The notes under the pieces were generated by a model. It searched no databases. It saw only the letters and a program-made list of their open reading frames with translations, and had not been told where the DNA came from. From Pseudomonadota bacterium (GTDB taxonomy: Bacteria > Pseudomonadota > Gammaproteobacteria > Pseudomonadales > Pseudohongiellaceae): a DNA stretch of 64,000 nucleotides. Shown in pieces: positions 14,980-23,068 of the stretch (its first letter is position 1; the number at the start of each line of letters is the position of its first letter). The DNA lies in contig JAQBSZ010000023.1 in assembly GCA_027623555.1 (NCBI GenBank), positions 1 to 64,000 on the forward strand. Reading direction: 5' to 3'. The position numbers and the translations under genes are program-made.

Positions 14980-16637
14980 AAATTTTCAATTCTCTAGTTC
15001 TTTCCGCAAGCTCTGCGCTTGTTGTGTTTCTAGGTGCGTCTTCCAGTGCGCAGGTTTCCTATGAGCAGATTCTCAACGCCGCCAATGCTCCAGAAAACTG
15101 GCTAACCTATAACGGGGGTTATTCTGCTCAGCGCTACAGTGCGCTGGACCAGATAACTACAACCAACGTCGATAATCTTCAATTGAAGTGGACTCTACAA
15201 AATCAAGTATTTGGAGCATGGCAATCCAATCCAATTATCGTTGATGGCGTCATGTATGTTACTGAACGGCCCAATACTGTGATGGCAGTAGACGCTGTTG
15301 ATGGTCGGGTTTTCTGGAAATATCGGCATATCCCTGCGGAAAATGCGGTTGTATGTTGCGGCGCTAACAATCGCGGCGTAGCCATATTGGGCGACATGGT
15401 GTACATGGGCACTCTGGATGCGAGACTGATAGCTATAGACCGCGTCAATGGGCAACCACTGTGGAATGTAGAAGTGGGCGATGTGGATCTAGCCTATTCA
15501 GTGACCATGGCGCCCTTAGTAGTGAAAGATAAAGTAATTGTTGGAGTTGGCGGTGGTGAGTATGGAATTCGCGGGTATGTTATTGCATTCGATGCCCTCA
15601 CTGGTGAGGAAGTCTGGAAAACCTATACCATTCCTGGCCCCGGTGAAGCTAATCATGACTCCTGGGAAGGTGACGATTGGGAACATGGTGGTGCACCGGT
15701 CTGGATTACCGGATCGTTCGATCCAGAACTCAATCTGACCTATTGGGGAGTAGGAAATCCCGGTCCAGACTGGAATGCAGGTCAAAGGCCGGGAGACAAT
15801 CTCTATTCCGATTCAGCCATTGCGCTGGACGCTGATACTGGAGAGCTTAAATGGTATTTCCAGTTCACGCCTAACGATGCTTATGACTACGACTCAGTTC
15901 AAGTTCCTGTGCTGGCAGATATGGTTTGGCGCGGGACTCCGAAAAAAGTAATGATGTGGGCCAATCGAAACGGCTATTTTTATGTATTGGATCGCGTAAA
16001 TGGTGAATTTTTAGAGGGCAAACCCTACGTGACTGTTAACTGGTCTAGTGGCCTTGACGAAAACGGCCGGCCTATTCAAACACCGCAGCCAGAAGGTATG
16101 CCTACCTATCCTGGAAATCAGGGTGGTACTAACTGGTATCCGCCCTCCTATAGTCCGCGTACCGGTCTGTTTTATTTTACGGCCTGGGAAGGTTATGCAT
16201 CTATCTATCGTCCGGAGGAATCTGAGTATGTACCTGGCCAGGCTTTCTACGGTGGTGGCTTCTCGGTGCTGGCGCCAGCACCAGATGCGCCAACAATTCG
16301 TATCGGTCGTACCAATCCAATTAACGCCTGGACCAACGAAGTAGGCTACACCTCAGTTAAGGCAATGGACCCACAAACCGGTGAGGCTGTTTGGTCTTTT
16401 GAACAGTTTGATGTTAGTGATAGCGGCATCTTAACTACAGGGTCTGATCTGTTATTCACAGGAGGGCGAGAAGGCCATTTTCACGCCATCGATGCGAGAA
16501 ATGGAGATCTGCTATGGAAGTTAGGTCTAGGCGGACAGATCGTCATGGCACCGGTGACTTATATGGTAGATGGGATTCAATACGTATCTGTTATTTCTGG
16601 AAACTCACTTTCAACTTTTGCGTTGCGAAACCAGTAG
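14976..16637 (+). CDS. PQQ-dependent alcohol dehydrogenase with Asp-Tyr-Asp (lanthanide-type) signature
   Basis: The 553-residue periplasmic quinoprotein has a signal peptide (about residues 1-25) and the eight-bladed propeller with tryptophan-docking repeats (for example GEEVWKTYTIPG, GDLLWKLGLGG). It shows the vicinal disulfide C127-C128 that stacks on PQQ, and DYWGVGNP-like blades (TYWGVGNPGPDW). The catalytic region NDAYDYDSVQVPVL carries the base Asp at D304 and a second Asp two residues later (D306). In XoxF and PedH enzymes this extra Asp coordinates a lanthanide, whereas calcium enzymes have Ala or Ser there. The metal preference is therefore inferred to be lanthanide. Electrons probably pass to the diheme cytochrome encoded 4 bp upstream. 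The substrate is unknown. Confidence 0.9.
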   Translation: MKIFNSLVLSASSALVVFLGASSSAQVSYEQILNAANAPENWLTYNGGYSAQRYSALDQITTTNVDNLQLKWTLQNQVFGAWQSNPIIVDGVMYVTERPNTVMAVDAVDGRVFWKYRHIPAENAVVCCGANNRGVAILGDMVYMGTLDARLIAIDRVNGQPLWNVEVGDVDLAYSVTMAPLVVKDKVIVGVGGGEYGIRGYVIAFDALTGEEVWKTYTIPGPGEANHDSWEGDDWEHGGAPVWITGSFDPELNLTYWGVGNPGPDWNAGQRPGDNLYSDSAIALDADTGELKWYFQFTPNDAYDYDSVQVPVLADMVWRGTPKKVMMWANRNGYFYVLDRVNGEFLEGKPYVTVNWSSGLDENGRPIQTPQPEGMPTYPGNQGGTNWYPPSYSPRTGLFYFTAWEGYASIYRPEESEYVPGQAFYGGGFSVLAPAPDAPTIRIGRTNPINAWTNEVGYTSVKAMDPQTGEAVWSFEQFDVSDSGILTTGSDLLFTGGREGHFHAIDARNGDLLWKLGLGGQIVMAPVTYMVDGIQYVSVISGNSLSTFALRNQ

Positions 16638-16914
16638 CGCAGCTTGGTTACAATGAATTCAAATTAGAATTGCTGATCAACTATTTGATTTTTTCGGAAG
16701 CGTCTTGCCTTCGCTTTTATGGCAATTAACTTGTCAGCATCCACTTAGTGATTTTGACATTCTGCTCCTCACACAATAGCTTGAAAGACCATGGTTTTGA
16801 ATTGTAGTGGGATGTCAGGTTGGCTTGGACAGACCTGAGACATTTATGAAGTCCCTCTTGGGTCTTGTTCAAACTTTTAGTTCGAAAAACAGTGTGATCC
16901 GGCCAATCTGGAAT

Positions 16915-17952
16915 TTAGTTGTTATTGCCGGACTCCAGACGTTCCCGTTCCCTTCGTTCCTCTTCCCGCGCACCTCGCAACATATTAGCCATGGCATAAT
17001 TGCCTTCGTGACAGGCAACTTCGTAAATAGCTGCGTTGCTATAATCGAAAATAAGCTCCAGTGTAAAAGGGGCCGTGTAAGTTTTGGGCTGGTGTGAAGT
17101 TAGCAGATAACGCAACTGTCTCTCACCGATGCGGGTAAAGCGTTCAACATTTAGCTCGGCGGTGTTCACGCTACGGTTATGCTTTTCCGAATAATTGCGC
17201 GTTTCCACCACCAGGGTGTCACCGTCCCAGTAGCCGCGGGAATCGCCGTGCCAAAGCTCAATAGCCTCGGGCACATGGGGCATGTCGATGAGGGGAATTA
17301 TTCGGGCGTCATGAAACATCTCCTGCACGATCACCACGTAGTCCCTGGATTGTACGATTTGCCAGTAGCTGTTGTAGCCGGAATCCAGATAGGGTGCGCC
17401 ATTGCTGATGCAACGGTCATCAGTTTGCAGATCCAACCAGGAGTCAAGGGTCTCAAACCGCTCTCCATTGGCGGCATTTTTGTTTCTTATTTGGGCAACT
17501 CTCGCCCGTTCAGCGATACCCTCCTCGCTAAGCGGTGGATATTTGCCATTGGGTGGGTCGATAATCTGGGAAGTGCGGTTGCCCACACTCCGTGCCACCA
17601 ACCAGGAGTTATCGTAGTTACCGGTGGTAGGATCATTGGAGTTAATTTCTCCAGACAAGGCCGCTGTATAAACTTCGTCGCCAAATAGGGCGGCCCCCGA
17701 GTCTGATTCAATTTCGCTGACTCGTCCCTCCAATCGCTGCATTTCTTCTGCGGAGAGAAATTCCCGCCCTTCGACTATGTCGGGTCGCTCCACAGGAGTA
17801 ATGGTGTTGTTGGCCCACACGGCCTGGAGATCGGGCTGTCCGTCGCTAGTTAGTGGTACCTGGTAGCCAGATTGAGCGCACGCGGCGCTAGCGGTGACGA
17901 GTGTAAAAACACAGAGCATGAAATGCGGGATTCGGCTCACATTGGTTTTCAT
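16915..17952 (-). CDS. Secreted protein of an unnamed multi-copy family, paralogue 1
   Basis: The 345-residue protein has a signal peptide (VTASAACAQ, about residue 27) and the family hallmarks. These are a start of the type SDGQPDLQAVWANN, the block RTSQIIDPPNGKYPPL, a central DDRCISNGAPYLDSGYNSYW, the HGDSRGYWDGDTLVVETRN segment, and a terminal ACHEGNYAMANMLRGAREE. It looks beta-rich. No haem, metal or known catalytic motif is evident; the paired Cys in DRC and ACHEG could form a disulfide. It is nearly identical in plan to 33575-34612 and related to three other genes here. A good GGAGAT site precedes the ATG. The function is unknown, but consistent co-location with quinoproteins suggests a role in the same periplasmic oxidation. 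Confidence 0.8.
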   Translation of the reverse strand: MKTNVSRIPHFMLCVFTLVTASAACAQSGYQVPLTSDGQPDLQAVWANNTITPVERPDIVEGREFLSAEEMQRLEGRVSEIESDSGAALFGDEVYTAALSGEINSNDPTTGNYDNSWLVARSVGNRTSQIIDPPNGKYPPLSEEGIAERARVAQIRNKNAANGERFETLDSWLDLQTDDRCISNGAPYLDSGYNSYWQIVQSRDYVVIVQEMFHDARIIPLIDMPHVPEAIELWHGDSRGYWDGDTLVVETRNYSEKHNRSVNTAELNVERFTRIGERQLRYLLTSHQPKTYTAPFTLELIFDYSNAAIYEVACHEGNYAMANMLRGAREEERRERERLESGNNN

Positions 17953-18066
17953 GGCATTATCTCCTATCTAATGAACTACCTTTATGAACTCCGTTAATTT
18001 GGCTGATTTTCGAGATAGACATAATCGATGTACAACTCTGACTCTTAATTGATTCGAATCAGCGCG

Positions 18067-18885
18067 TCAGGGTGTCTCAGCACCCTTGCGCAGATGGCCA
18101 TACATCAGTTCTTCTGCAAACTCTACACATTTGAATTCAAGTAACTGCATATTCGTATCGAGTCGTCTGTACAGTGGCAGTCGAATAGTCCAGGGTCTGG
18201 TGTAGACATTGGGATCTTCCAGGGTTGCTTCGTACATTAATACATTAGGGCCCATGTGGGTATAACGTTCTGTCACCCGCAGTGCATCGGTATGGTGATT
18301 GCCCGCATGATCAAACCAGGTATCCGGCATCTGATCTGTCACATCGATAACAAGCGTGTCGCCTTCAAAATGACCTCGACTGTGACCCATCCAACTAAAA
18401 ACCGGTGCCTCAAAATCCGGTCGATTCATATAGACAATGCGACTCGCACTGGCGAATTCGTACGCCACCACAATGTGATCTAATGACTGAATAATCTGAA
18501 ACGGGAACGGCATGTAGTTGGCGCGGGGAACACCGGGCATATAACACTTAACAACAGGGTCCAGGGCCAACCAATCGCCCCTGTTTGCTTGTTGTTGCGT
18601 ACGGGCAGCGGCAGTGTAGGGTATCGTTTCACCCTCGACCACGCCAAGGCCCGCGGGTATCGCACCAACCGCCCCGAGCACGGGCAGTGGTGGAAAATCT
18701 GCGGCATGAGGTTCGAGGTTGTAATGCGTACTACCCATTGCTTGCCAGATACCACCGAAATCTGGATTGCCGTCAGCAGTCCGTGGAATCGTGAAGTCTT
18801 CTGCCGCCTGAACACTCGTCAAACCTGCAAGAAAAATTACCAGGAAGGGGATGATGCTACGGCAGGTCTTTGCCAGATTATTCAT
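18067..18885 (-). CDS. Secreted protein of the same unnamed family, shorter paralogue 2
   Basis: I start at the ATG at 18885 (GGAG 6 bp upstream) rather than the TTG at 18915, giving 272 residues with a signal peptide ending near VQAAED. It shares family features: PRTADGNPDFGGIWQA at the mature N-terminus, a central VKCYMPGVPRANYMPFPFQI, then GHSRGHFEGDTLVIDVTD and ERYTHMGPNVLMYEATLEDP. The C-terminal CHEGNY box of the other members is replaced by ECK-like FKCVEFAEELM. A palindromic operator lies about 80 bp upstream (18967-18982). It may be co-transcribed with the 16915-17952 paralogue downstream. Function unknown. Confidence 0.75.
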   Translation of the reverse strand: MNNLAKTCRSIIPFLVIFLAGLTSVQAAEDFTIPRTADGNPDFGGIWQAMGSTHYNLEPHAADFPPLPVLGAVGAIPAGLGVVEGETIPYTAAARTQQQANRGDWLALDPVVKCYMPGVPRANYMPFPFQIIQSLDHIVVAYEFASASRIVYMNRPDFEAPVFSWMGHSRGHFEGDTLVIDVTDQMPDTWFDHAGNHHTDALRVTERYTHMGPNVLMYEATLEDPNVYTRPWTIRLPLYRRLDTNMQLLEFKCVEFAEELMYGHLRKGAETP

Positions 18886-18966
18886 GCTGGGCTCCATCGT
18901 TTCTATTGTAGTCAATTCGTAGTCAAGGCCGCCTTACCATGACCGGCGGGTAGATTATAATTAATT

Positions 18967-18982
18967 TTATACAGTTGAATAA
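18967..18982. promoter_or_regulatory. Putative operator b
   Basis: TTATACAGTTGAATAA is one mismatch from operator g. It lies upstream of the minus-strand secreted-protein gene starting at 18885 and just beyond the stop codon of the FAD enzyme gene. Confidence 0.55.
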
Positions 18983-19006
18983 TATAATCCGTGGTTTTTT
19001 AACTGT

Positions 19007-20311
19007 CTACTTATTCTTTTCAGCCATATAGTCTTGGAAGGCATACCAGCGAATCAACATTGCGGCCCCCAGGGGCGAAAATCGGTGAAACGGTACGCGA
19101 GGGTTTTTTTCCACTGGCAGCATCAAATCTTCACGCTCAGAACTACCGTTGCATAAGCTGAGCTCTCTGCCGAGTAAAGTAGCCATCGCAAGACCACGAC
19201 CACTGTAGCCTTGAGCGGCCCAAGCGCCATCGGCGAGATGCAGAATTCGTGGAAATTGATCGGTACTGATTGCAATCCAGCCACTCCAGCTTTCTTGCCA
19301 CTCGAACTCAATAGAGGGGAATACCTGCTTGAGACGCTTACTAGCGGTTTTTAAATCGGCTCTTCCATTGGCGCCCATTGCAGGGCCGCCGACACCCAGG
19401 TGTATTTGCCCACTGGGGAGCTTTCTGATGCCAGACCAGAGTTGCCGGGTATCGGTGATGAAATGGTTCTGGGGGAGAACCTCCGCTAATTGAGCTGGAT
19501 CTATAACAGCGGTGGTTGCCCCAAAGCCTCGAACAGGGACAAAGCCTTTCTCAAGTCCGGGCCAAATACCCTTTGTGTAAGCATTCGTGCAAAAGTATAT
19601 ATTCTCGCATTCGACACTGCCCTGGGGAGTCGTGACCCGCCAGTTTCCATCGGGCTTTTGCTTTACATCAACAGCGGGGGTATTGGTGTATTGCTTGGCT
19701 CCCAGTTGATGAGCGGCCCTGAATAGCCCTTGAGCATACGCCAATGGGTTAATCGATAATGCGCGCCTATCAACTAGACCGGCACGATAGTATTCACTTC
19801 CAATGAGTTGGCTGAATTCCGTGGCATTGAGATACTCGACGTCGGCACCACGTGATTGCCAGTATTCGGCGCGTTTTTGCAGTATTTTTTCGAATGCCTT
19901 TGTGTGAGCACCAAAAGCCCATCCACCACTATCAAAAGCGGCGTCTATTTTGTAGCGATTGAGTAATTCTGCAACCAGCGCGGGCCCCTGCGCCAGGGCA
20001 TCGATTACCGCAGTGCCTCGTTGCTGGCCATAGTGATGGATTATCGCTTCTTCGTTGTTTTTATGGCAGGGCACAACTGATCCAAAAGCACGTCCAGACC
20101 CCCCCCAGCCAGGTACCTTGGCTTCAAGTTGTACGACAGATTTTCCCGCGTCCGCAAGGTGTATCGATAAGGTATTACCTGTAATTCCTGCGCCAATCAC
20201 TACGGCATCTGCTTGAATAGGAGTAAGCAATGCCTCCCTTTCGAACTCCCTAGAATCTTGGACTTGATAACTTGCCGGTATGCTGTAAGGCTCGTGAACG
20301 GCGAATGACAT
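19007..20311 (-). CDS. FAD-dependent amine/amino-acid oxidoreductase (DAO family)
   Basis: The product (434 residues from the ATG at 20311, GGGAAG upstream; a GTG start at 20344 is possible) has the dinucleotide-binding VVIGAGITGNTLSIHLADAG near residue 35. It also has the DAO-type WGGSGRAFGSVVPC FAD loop and a C-terminal FAD-closing segment AAQGYSGRGLAMATLLGREL. The overall plan matches gamma-glutamylputrescine oxidase and glycine/sarcosine oxidase relatives, which oxidise secondary or primary amines to imines in the cytoplasm. It is divergent from a GntR/FCD regulator and preceded by a palindromic operator at 20367-20382. It probably feeds the adjacent aldehyde dehydrogenase or aminotransferase pathway. 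A decayed copy of its 3' end survives at 34731-34813. Confidence 0.85.
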   Translation of the reverse strand: MSFAVHEPYSIPASYQVQDSREFEREALLTPIQADAVVIGAGITGNTLSIHLADAGKSVVQLEAKVPGWGGSGRAFGSVVPCHKNNEEAIIHHYGQQRGTAVIDALAQGPALVAELLNRYKIDAAFDSGGWAFGAHTKAFEKILQKRAEYWQSRGADVEYLNATEFSQLIGSEYYRAGLVDRRALSINPLAYAQGLFRAAHQLGAKQYTNTPAVDVKQKPDGNWRVTTPQGSVECENIYFCTNAYTKGIWPGLEKGFVPVRGFGATTAVIDPAQLAEVLPQNHFITDTRQLWSGIRKLPSGQIHLGVGGPAMGANGRADLKTASKRLKQVFPSIEFEWQESWSGWIAISTDQFPRILHLADGAWAAQGYSGRGLAMATLLGRELSLCNGSSEREDLMLPVEKNPRVPFHRFSPLGAAMLIRWYAFQDYMAEKNK

Positions 20312-20366
20312 GTAATTCTTCCCACTGCTGGAATTATGATTCACATTCCTAAAAAGTATCTATTTA

Positions 20367-20382
20367 TTATTCATATGTATAA
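20367..20382. promoter_or_regulatory. Putative operator c
   Basis: TTATTCATATGTATAA lies between the divergent FAD oxidase and GntR/FCD genes and fits the shared palindrome. A half-site TGTATAATA occurs near 20545, closer to the regulator start, suggesting autoregulation. Confidence 0.55.
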
Positions 20383-20458
20383 AATAGCTTTTTGAATAGG
20401 AAACTACAAGGGGGCAAGGGCATAATTTATACCTTGTGCATCGACTTAAATCACCCTT

Positions 20459-20496
20459 ATTGGTATCAGGTCTCAAAATTGGTATCAGGTCTCAAA
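20459..20496. repeat. Perfect 19-bp tandem duplication
   Basis: ATTGGTATCAGGTCTCAAA occurs twice head to tail (20459-20477 and 20478-20496) in the intergenic region between operator c and the second gntR start. It may be a recent slippage duplication, or may change regulator spacing. Confidence 0.8.
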
Positions 20497-20586
20497 ACAC
20501 TCTAGGGAAGAGTTTCGATGGTCGCCGACTTTATGAGCCATTTATGTATAATAGGCTCGAACTTTTTCATGGGTTGAGTTTTCAGT

Positions 20587-21273
20587 ATGACAACACGTAC
20601 ATCAAAACCGCTAAAGCGCTCATTGACTGATGAGGTGAGGAATCATATCCGAAATGGAATTGCAGAGGGTCGATACCTACCTGGTGAGCGGCTGCGAGAA
20701 AGCACAATAGCTGAAGAGGCTAAAGTTAGTCGTACCCCGATCAGAGAAGCGATTCGAATTCTGGAGGCTGAAGGATTAATCGTGATTGAGCCATGGAAAG
20801 GCATGACGGTAGCAGCTCTGAATCATAAACAGGTATCGAACTTCTATGCATATCGAGAAATGATTGAGGGTCTTGCCGCCGAGATGGCTGCCAGGGTGAT
20901 TACTGACTTTGATATTGAGCGCTTAGACCTTAGTCTTTTGCAATTAGAGGACGGGCGTGAAAAAACCGGGAGCGAACTGGGCGAAGGCAATGAGCAATTT
21001 CATGAAATGATATTTGATATTTCCGGAAATCGGTTTCTTAAGCAGGCAGAAGAAGTGATTAATACTGCGAAAATATTAATATGGAAGCCTGTCTATCGTA
21101 GCCATAAGCGCTGGAAGTTGGCTCAACAAGAACACCGCAAATTGTTTGATGCTTTGCGAACACGTGACCCAATAGCTGCCAAGGCGGCGGCGGAAGAACA
21201 TGTGCGCAATTCCGGACGGACCCGTGTGGCAGCCATTGTGAAAGAAGAATTAGAGACTGATAAACTCAAATAA
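20587..21273 (+). CDS. GntR-family transcriptional regulator, FCD subfamily (second)
   Basis: This 228-residue protein has the winged HTH at about residues 12-75 (NHIRNGIAEGRYLPGERLRE, then EEAKVSRTPIREAIRILEAE). The FCD domain shows the usual metal-site pattern in EGNEQFHEMIFDISGN, QQEHRKLFDAL and AAAEEHVRNSGRT. It is divergent from the FAD oxidase and adjacent to the aldehyde dehydrogenase and hydantoinase operon, and so is the most likely local repressor. Shared operators across the window suggest that this protein and the 13.0-kb regulator recognise similar DNA; the recognition-helix core RTPIRE is identical in both. The ligand is unknown. Confidence 0.9.
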   Translation: MTTRTSKPLKRSLTDEVRNHIRNGIAEGRYLPGERLRESTIAEEAKVSRTPIREAIRILEAEGLIVIEPWKGMTVAALNHKQVSNFYAYREMIEGLAAEMAARVITDFDIERLDLSLLQLEDGREKTGSELGEGNEQFHEMIFDISGNRFLKQAEEVINTAKILIWKPVYRSHKRWKLAQQEHRKLFDALRTRDPIAAKAAAEEHVRNSGRTRVAAIVKEELETDKLK

Positions 21274-21307
21274 CAAAATCGTTCATGGTGATGGCATTCT
21301 CATCTCT

Positions 21308-21385
21308 GAAGATCCCTAGGTATAGTCATCCCCGAAGATTCCTTAGCATAGTCAACCCTGATGCTTCCTTGGTTTAGTCAGCCCA
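21308..21385. repeat. Three 26-bp tandem units spanning the aldehyde dehydrogenase stop codon
   Basis: Units at 21308-21333, 21334-21359 and 21360-21385 share the pattern GAAGATTCCTTGGTATAGTC with drift. The third includes the last codons and TAA of the aldehyde dehydrogenase gene, so the 3' end of the gene has been duplicated twice outward. Each unit repeats the Ala-Asp-stop sequence on the minus strand. Confidence 0.75.
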
Positions 21386-22816
21386 TACGATTGCTTTGGT
21401 TTGCATATAAATGCGGATGCCTTGCGTGCCTTTTTCTCGTCCCAGGCCACTCTCTTTATAACCACCAAAAGGTGTCGAGATCGATTGTTGTTTATAAGTA
21501 TTGATCCAAACCGTGCCCGCTTGTAATCCTCGCGCAATTCGCCAGGATCGTTTTTGATCGTTTGTCCAAATTCCGGCGGCTAAGCCATGGACACTATCAT
21601 TGGCTTGACTGAGCAAATCTTGCTCGTCGTCAAAAGGCAATACCACAACTACAGGGCCAAACACTTCTTCCTTACAGATACTGGACTGATTGGTGACGTT
21701 GCTTATTACCGTTGCGGGATAATAGGCACCTGATTTGAGCTCACTAGTTTTGGGAATTTTCCCACCACAGAGTAGTTCTGCTCCTTGCTCAATTGCACGC
21801 GTCACATGACTATGTACCAAGTCTCGGTGCTGGAAGTTGGCCAGAGGACCTATATCCGTAGATTCTGCATCAGGCGGACCTAAGACTAATTCATCGGCGC
21901 GTTTTACCAATGCAGATACAAAACGGTTGTATATAGCGCGCTCCAAGAAAACTCTAGAACCCGCAACACAGGATTGCCCGGCGCCAGAAAATATTCCTTT
22001 TACTACACCTTTCAATGCTGCATCGAAGTCGGCGTCGGCAAAGACGATGTTCGGTGATTTGCCACCCAATTCTAATACTACGGGTTTCAATAATGCGCCA
22101 GCACTTGCAGCGATCCGTTTCCCTGCCACTGGACCACCGGTGAAGCTAATCATACCTATTTCCGGATGCTCGACTATCGCTCGGCCAATGTCGGAGGCAC
22201 CTGTGATGACCGACAAAACGCCGGGGGGTAAGCCGGCTCGTTCGCCAATGCGCGCATATTCAAGTGCGATCAGTGGTGTGACTTCGGAGGGCTTAAGTAT
22301 CACGCAATTACCCGCAGCAAGGGCCGGCGCAAGTTTGTTTGCTTCAAGCAGGGCTGGTGAATTCCAGGGAGTGATCAAGCCGACTATACCGATGGGTTCG
22401 CTCACCGCGATTGACATATAGTCTCCGCGAGACGGAGTGACAAGATCTTCTAAGGTTTCGCAAATCCCAGCATAGTAACGAAAGCAGTTTGCCGCATCGG
22501 CAATCATTCCACGGCATTCGCCTATGGTTTTGCCGTTGTCGGTCATTTGAATTTGACTGAGGTTGTCGGCATCTACATCAATCAGCTCACCCATTCGGTA
22601 GAGAATTCGAGCACGCAAATGCGGTTTTAAATCACGCCAGCGAGGATTGTTGAATGCTTGCTGAGCGCCCTTAACAGCACTGTTGACATCAGATGTAGAA
22701 GCACCGCCAATCATCGCAATTTCACTACCATTTGCAGGATTTATCGAGGCAAATGGTTCGCCACCCCCAGTGGTCCATTCTCCTGCTATATAAAATTTTA
22801 GTGTCTCGCTCACCAA
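21374..22816 (-). CDS. NAD(P)-dependent aldehyde dehydrogenase
   Basis: The 480-residue protein is a complete ALDH-superfamily enzyme. It has N152 in ITPWNSP, K175 in ILKPSE, the general base E249 in LELGGKSP, and the nucleophile C283 in GAGQSCVAGSR. The C-terminal PFGGYKESGLGREKG is also typical. It oxidises an aldehyde to the acid in the cytoplasm. Neither possible start is ATG (TTG 22816 or GTG 22813), both behind AGGAG. It is divergent from the hyu operon with an operator between them (22967-22982), so it probably oxidises the aldehyde made by the ThDP decarboxylase-like enzyme or the FAD amine oxidase of the cluster. The stop codon lies in a 26-bp tandem repeat. Confidence 0.93.
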   Translation of the reverse strand: MVSETLKFYIAGEWTTGGGEPFASINPANGSEIAMIGGASTSDVNSAVKGAQQAFNNPRWRDLKPHLRARILYRMGELIDVDADNLSQIQMTDNGKTIGECRGMIADAANCFRYYAGICETLEDLVTPSRGDYMSIAVSEPIGIVGLITPWNSPALLEANKLAPALAAGNCVILKPSEVTPLIALEYARIGERAGLPPGVLSVITGASDIGRAIVEHPEIGMISFTGGPVAGKRIAASAGALLKPVVLELGGKSPNIVFADADFDAALKGVVKGIFSGAGQSCVAGSRVFLERAIYNRFVSALVKRADELVLGPPDAESTDIGPLANFQHRDLVHSHVTRAIEQGAELLCGGKIPKTSELKSGAYYPATVISNVTNQSSICKEEVFGPVVVVLPFDDEQDLLSQANDSVHGLAAGIWTNDQKRSWRIARGLQAGTVWINTYKQQSISTPFGGYKESGLGREKGTQGIRIYMQTKAIVWAD

Positions 22817-22956
22817 ATGCTCTCCTGTTGGGTAAGTGGTGTTGTTAATGGGAGCTACTTAACAATTAAGTAAAATCATAACCCTAAACCACTAGCAGTC
22901 ATCATTTCATAGAAAATCAAGATCAATCAAATCAAGCATTTTAATACAATCTTATC

Positions 22957-22983
22957 TTGACTGTGATTATTCAAATGTATAAA
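22957..22983 (+). promoter_or_regulatory. Putative promoter with embedded operator d
   Basis: TTGACT (22957-22962), a 15-bp spacer and TATAAA (22978-22983) frame the operator TTATTCAAATGTATAA (22967-22982). The same 25-bp arrangement recurs at 55032-55058. It faces the hydantoinase operon, whose start is 86 bp downstream. An overlapping palindrome implies repression by steric exclusion. The 15-bp spacing is short for a sigma-70 promoter, so the exact -10 box may lie 1 bp on. Confidence 0.6.
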
Positions 22984-23068
22984 TTAACGTTTCTGCAAGA
23001 TGAATACAAGCTTTTGATGTGCGCATCAAGTAAGACGACGTTATCAAGAATATAAGGATATACCGCCA

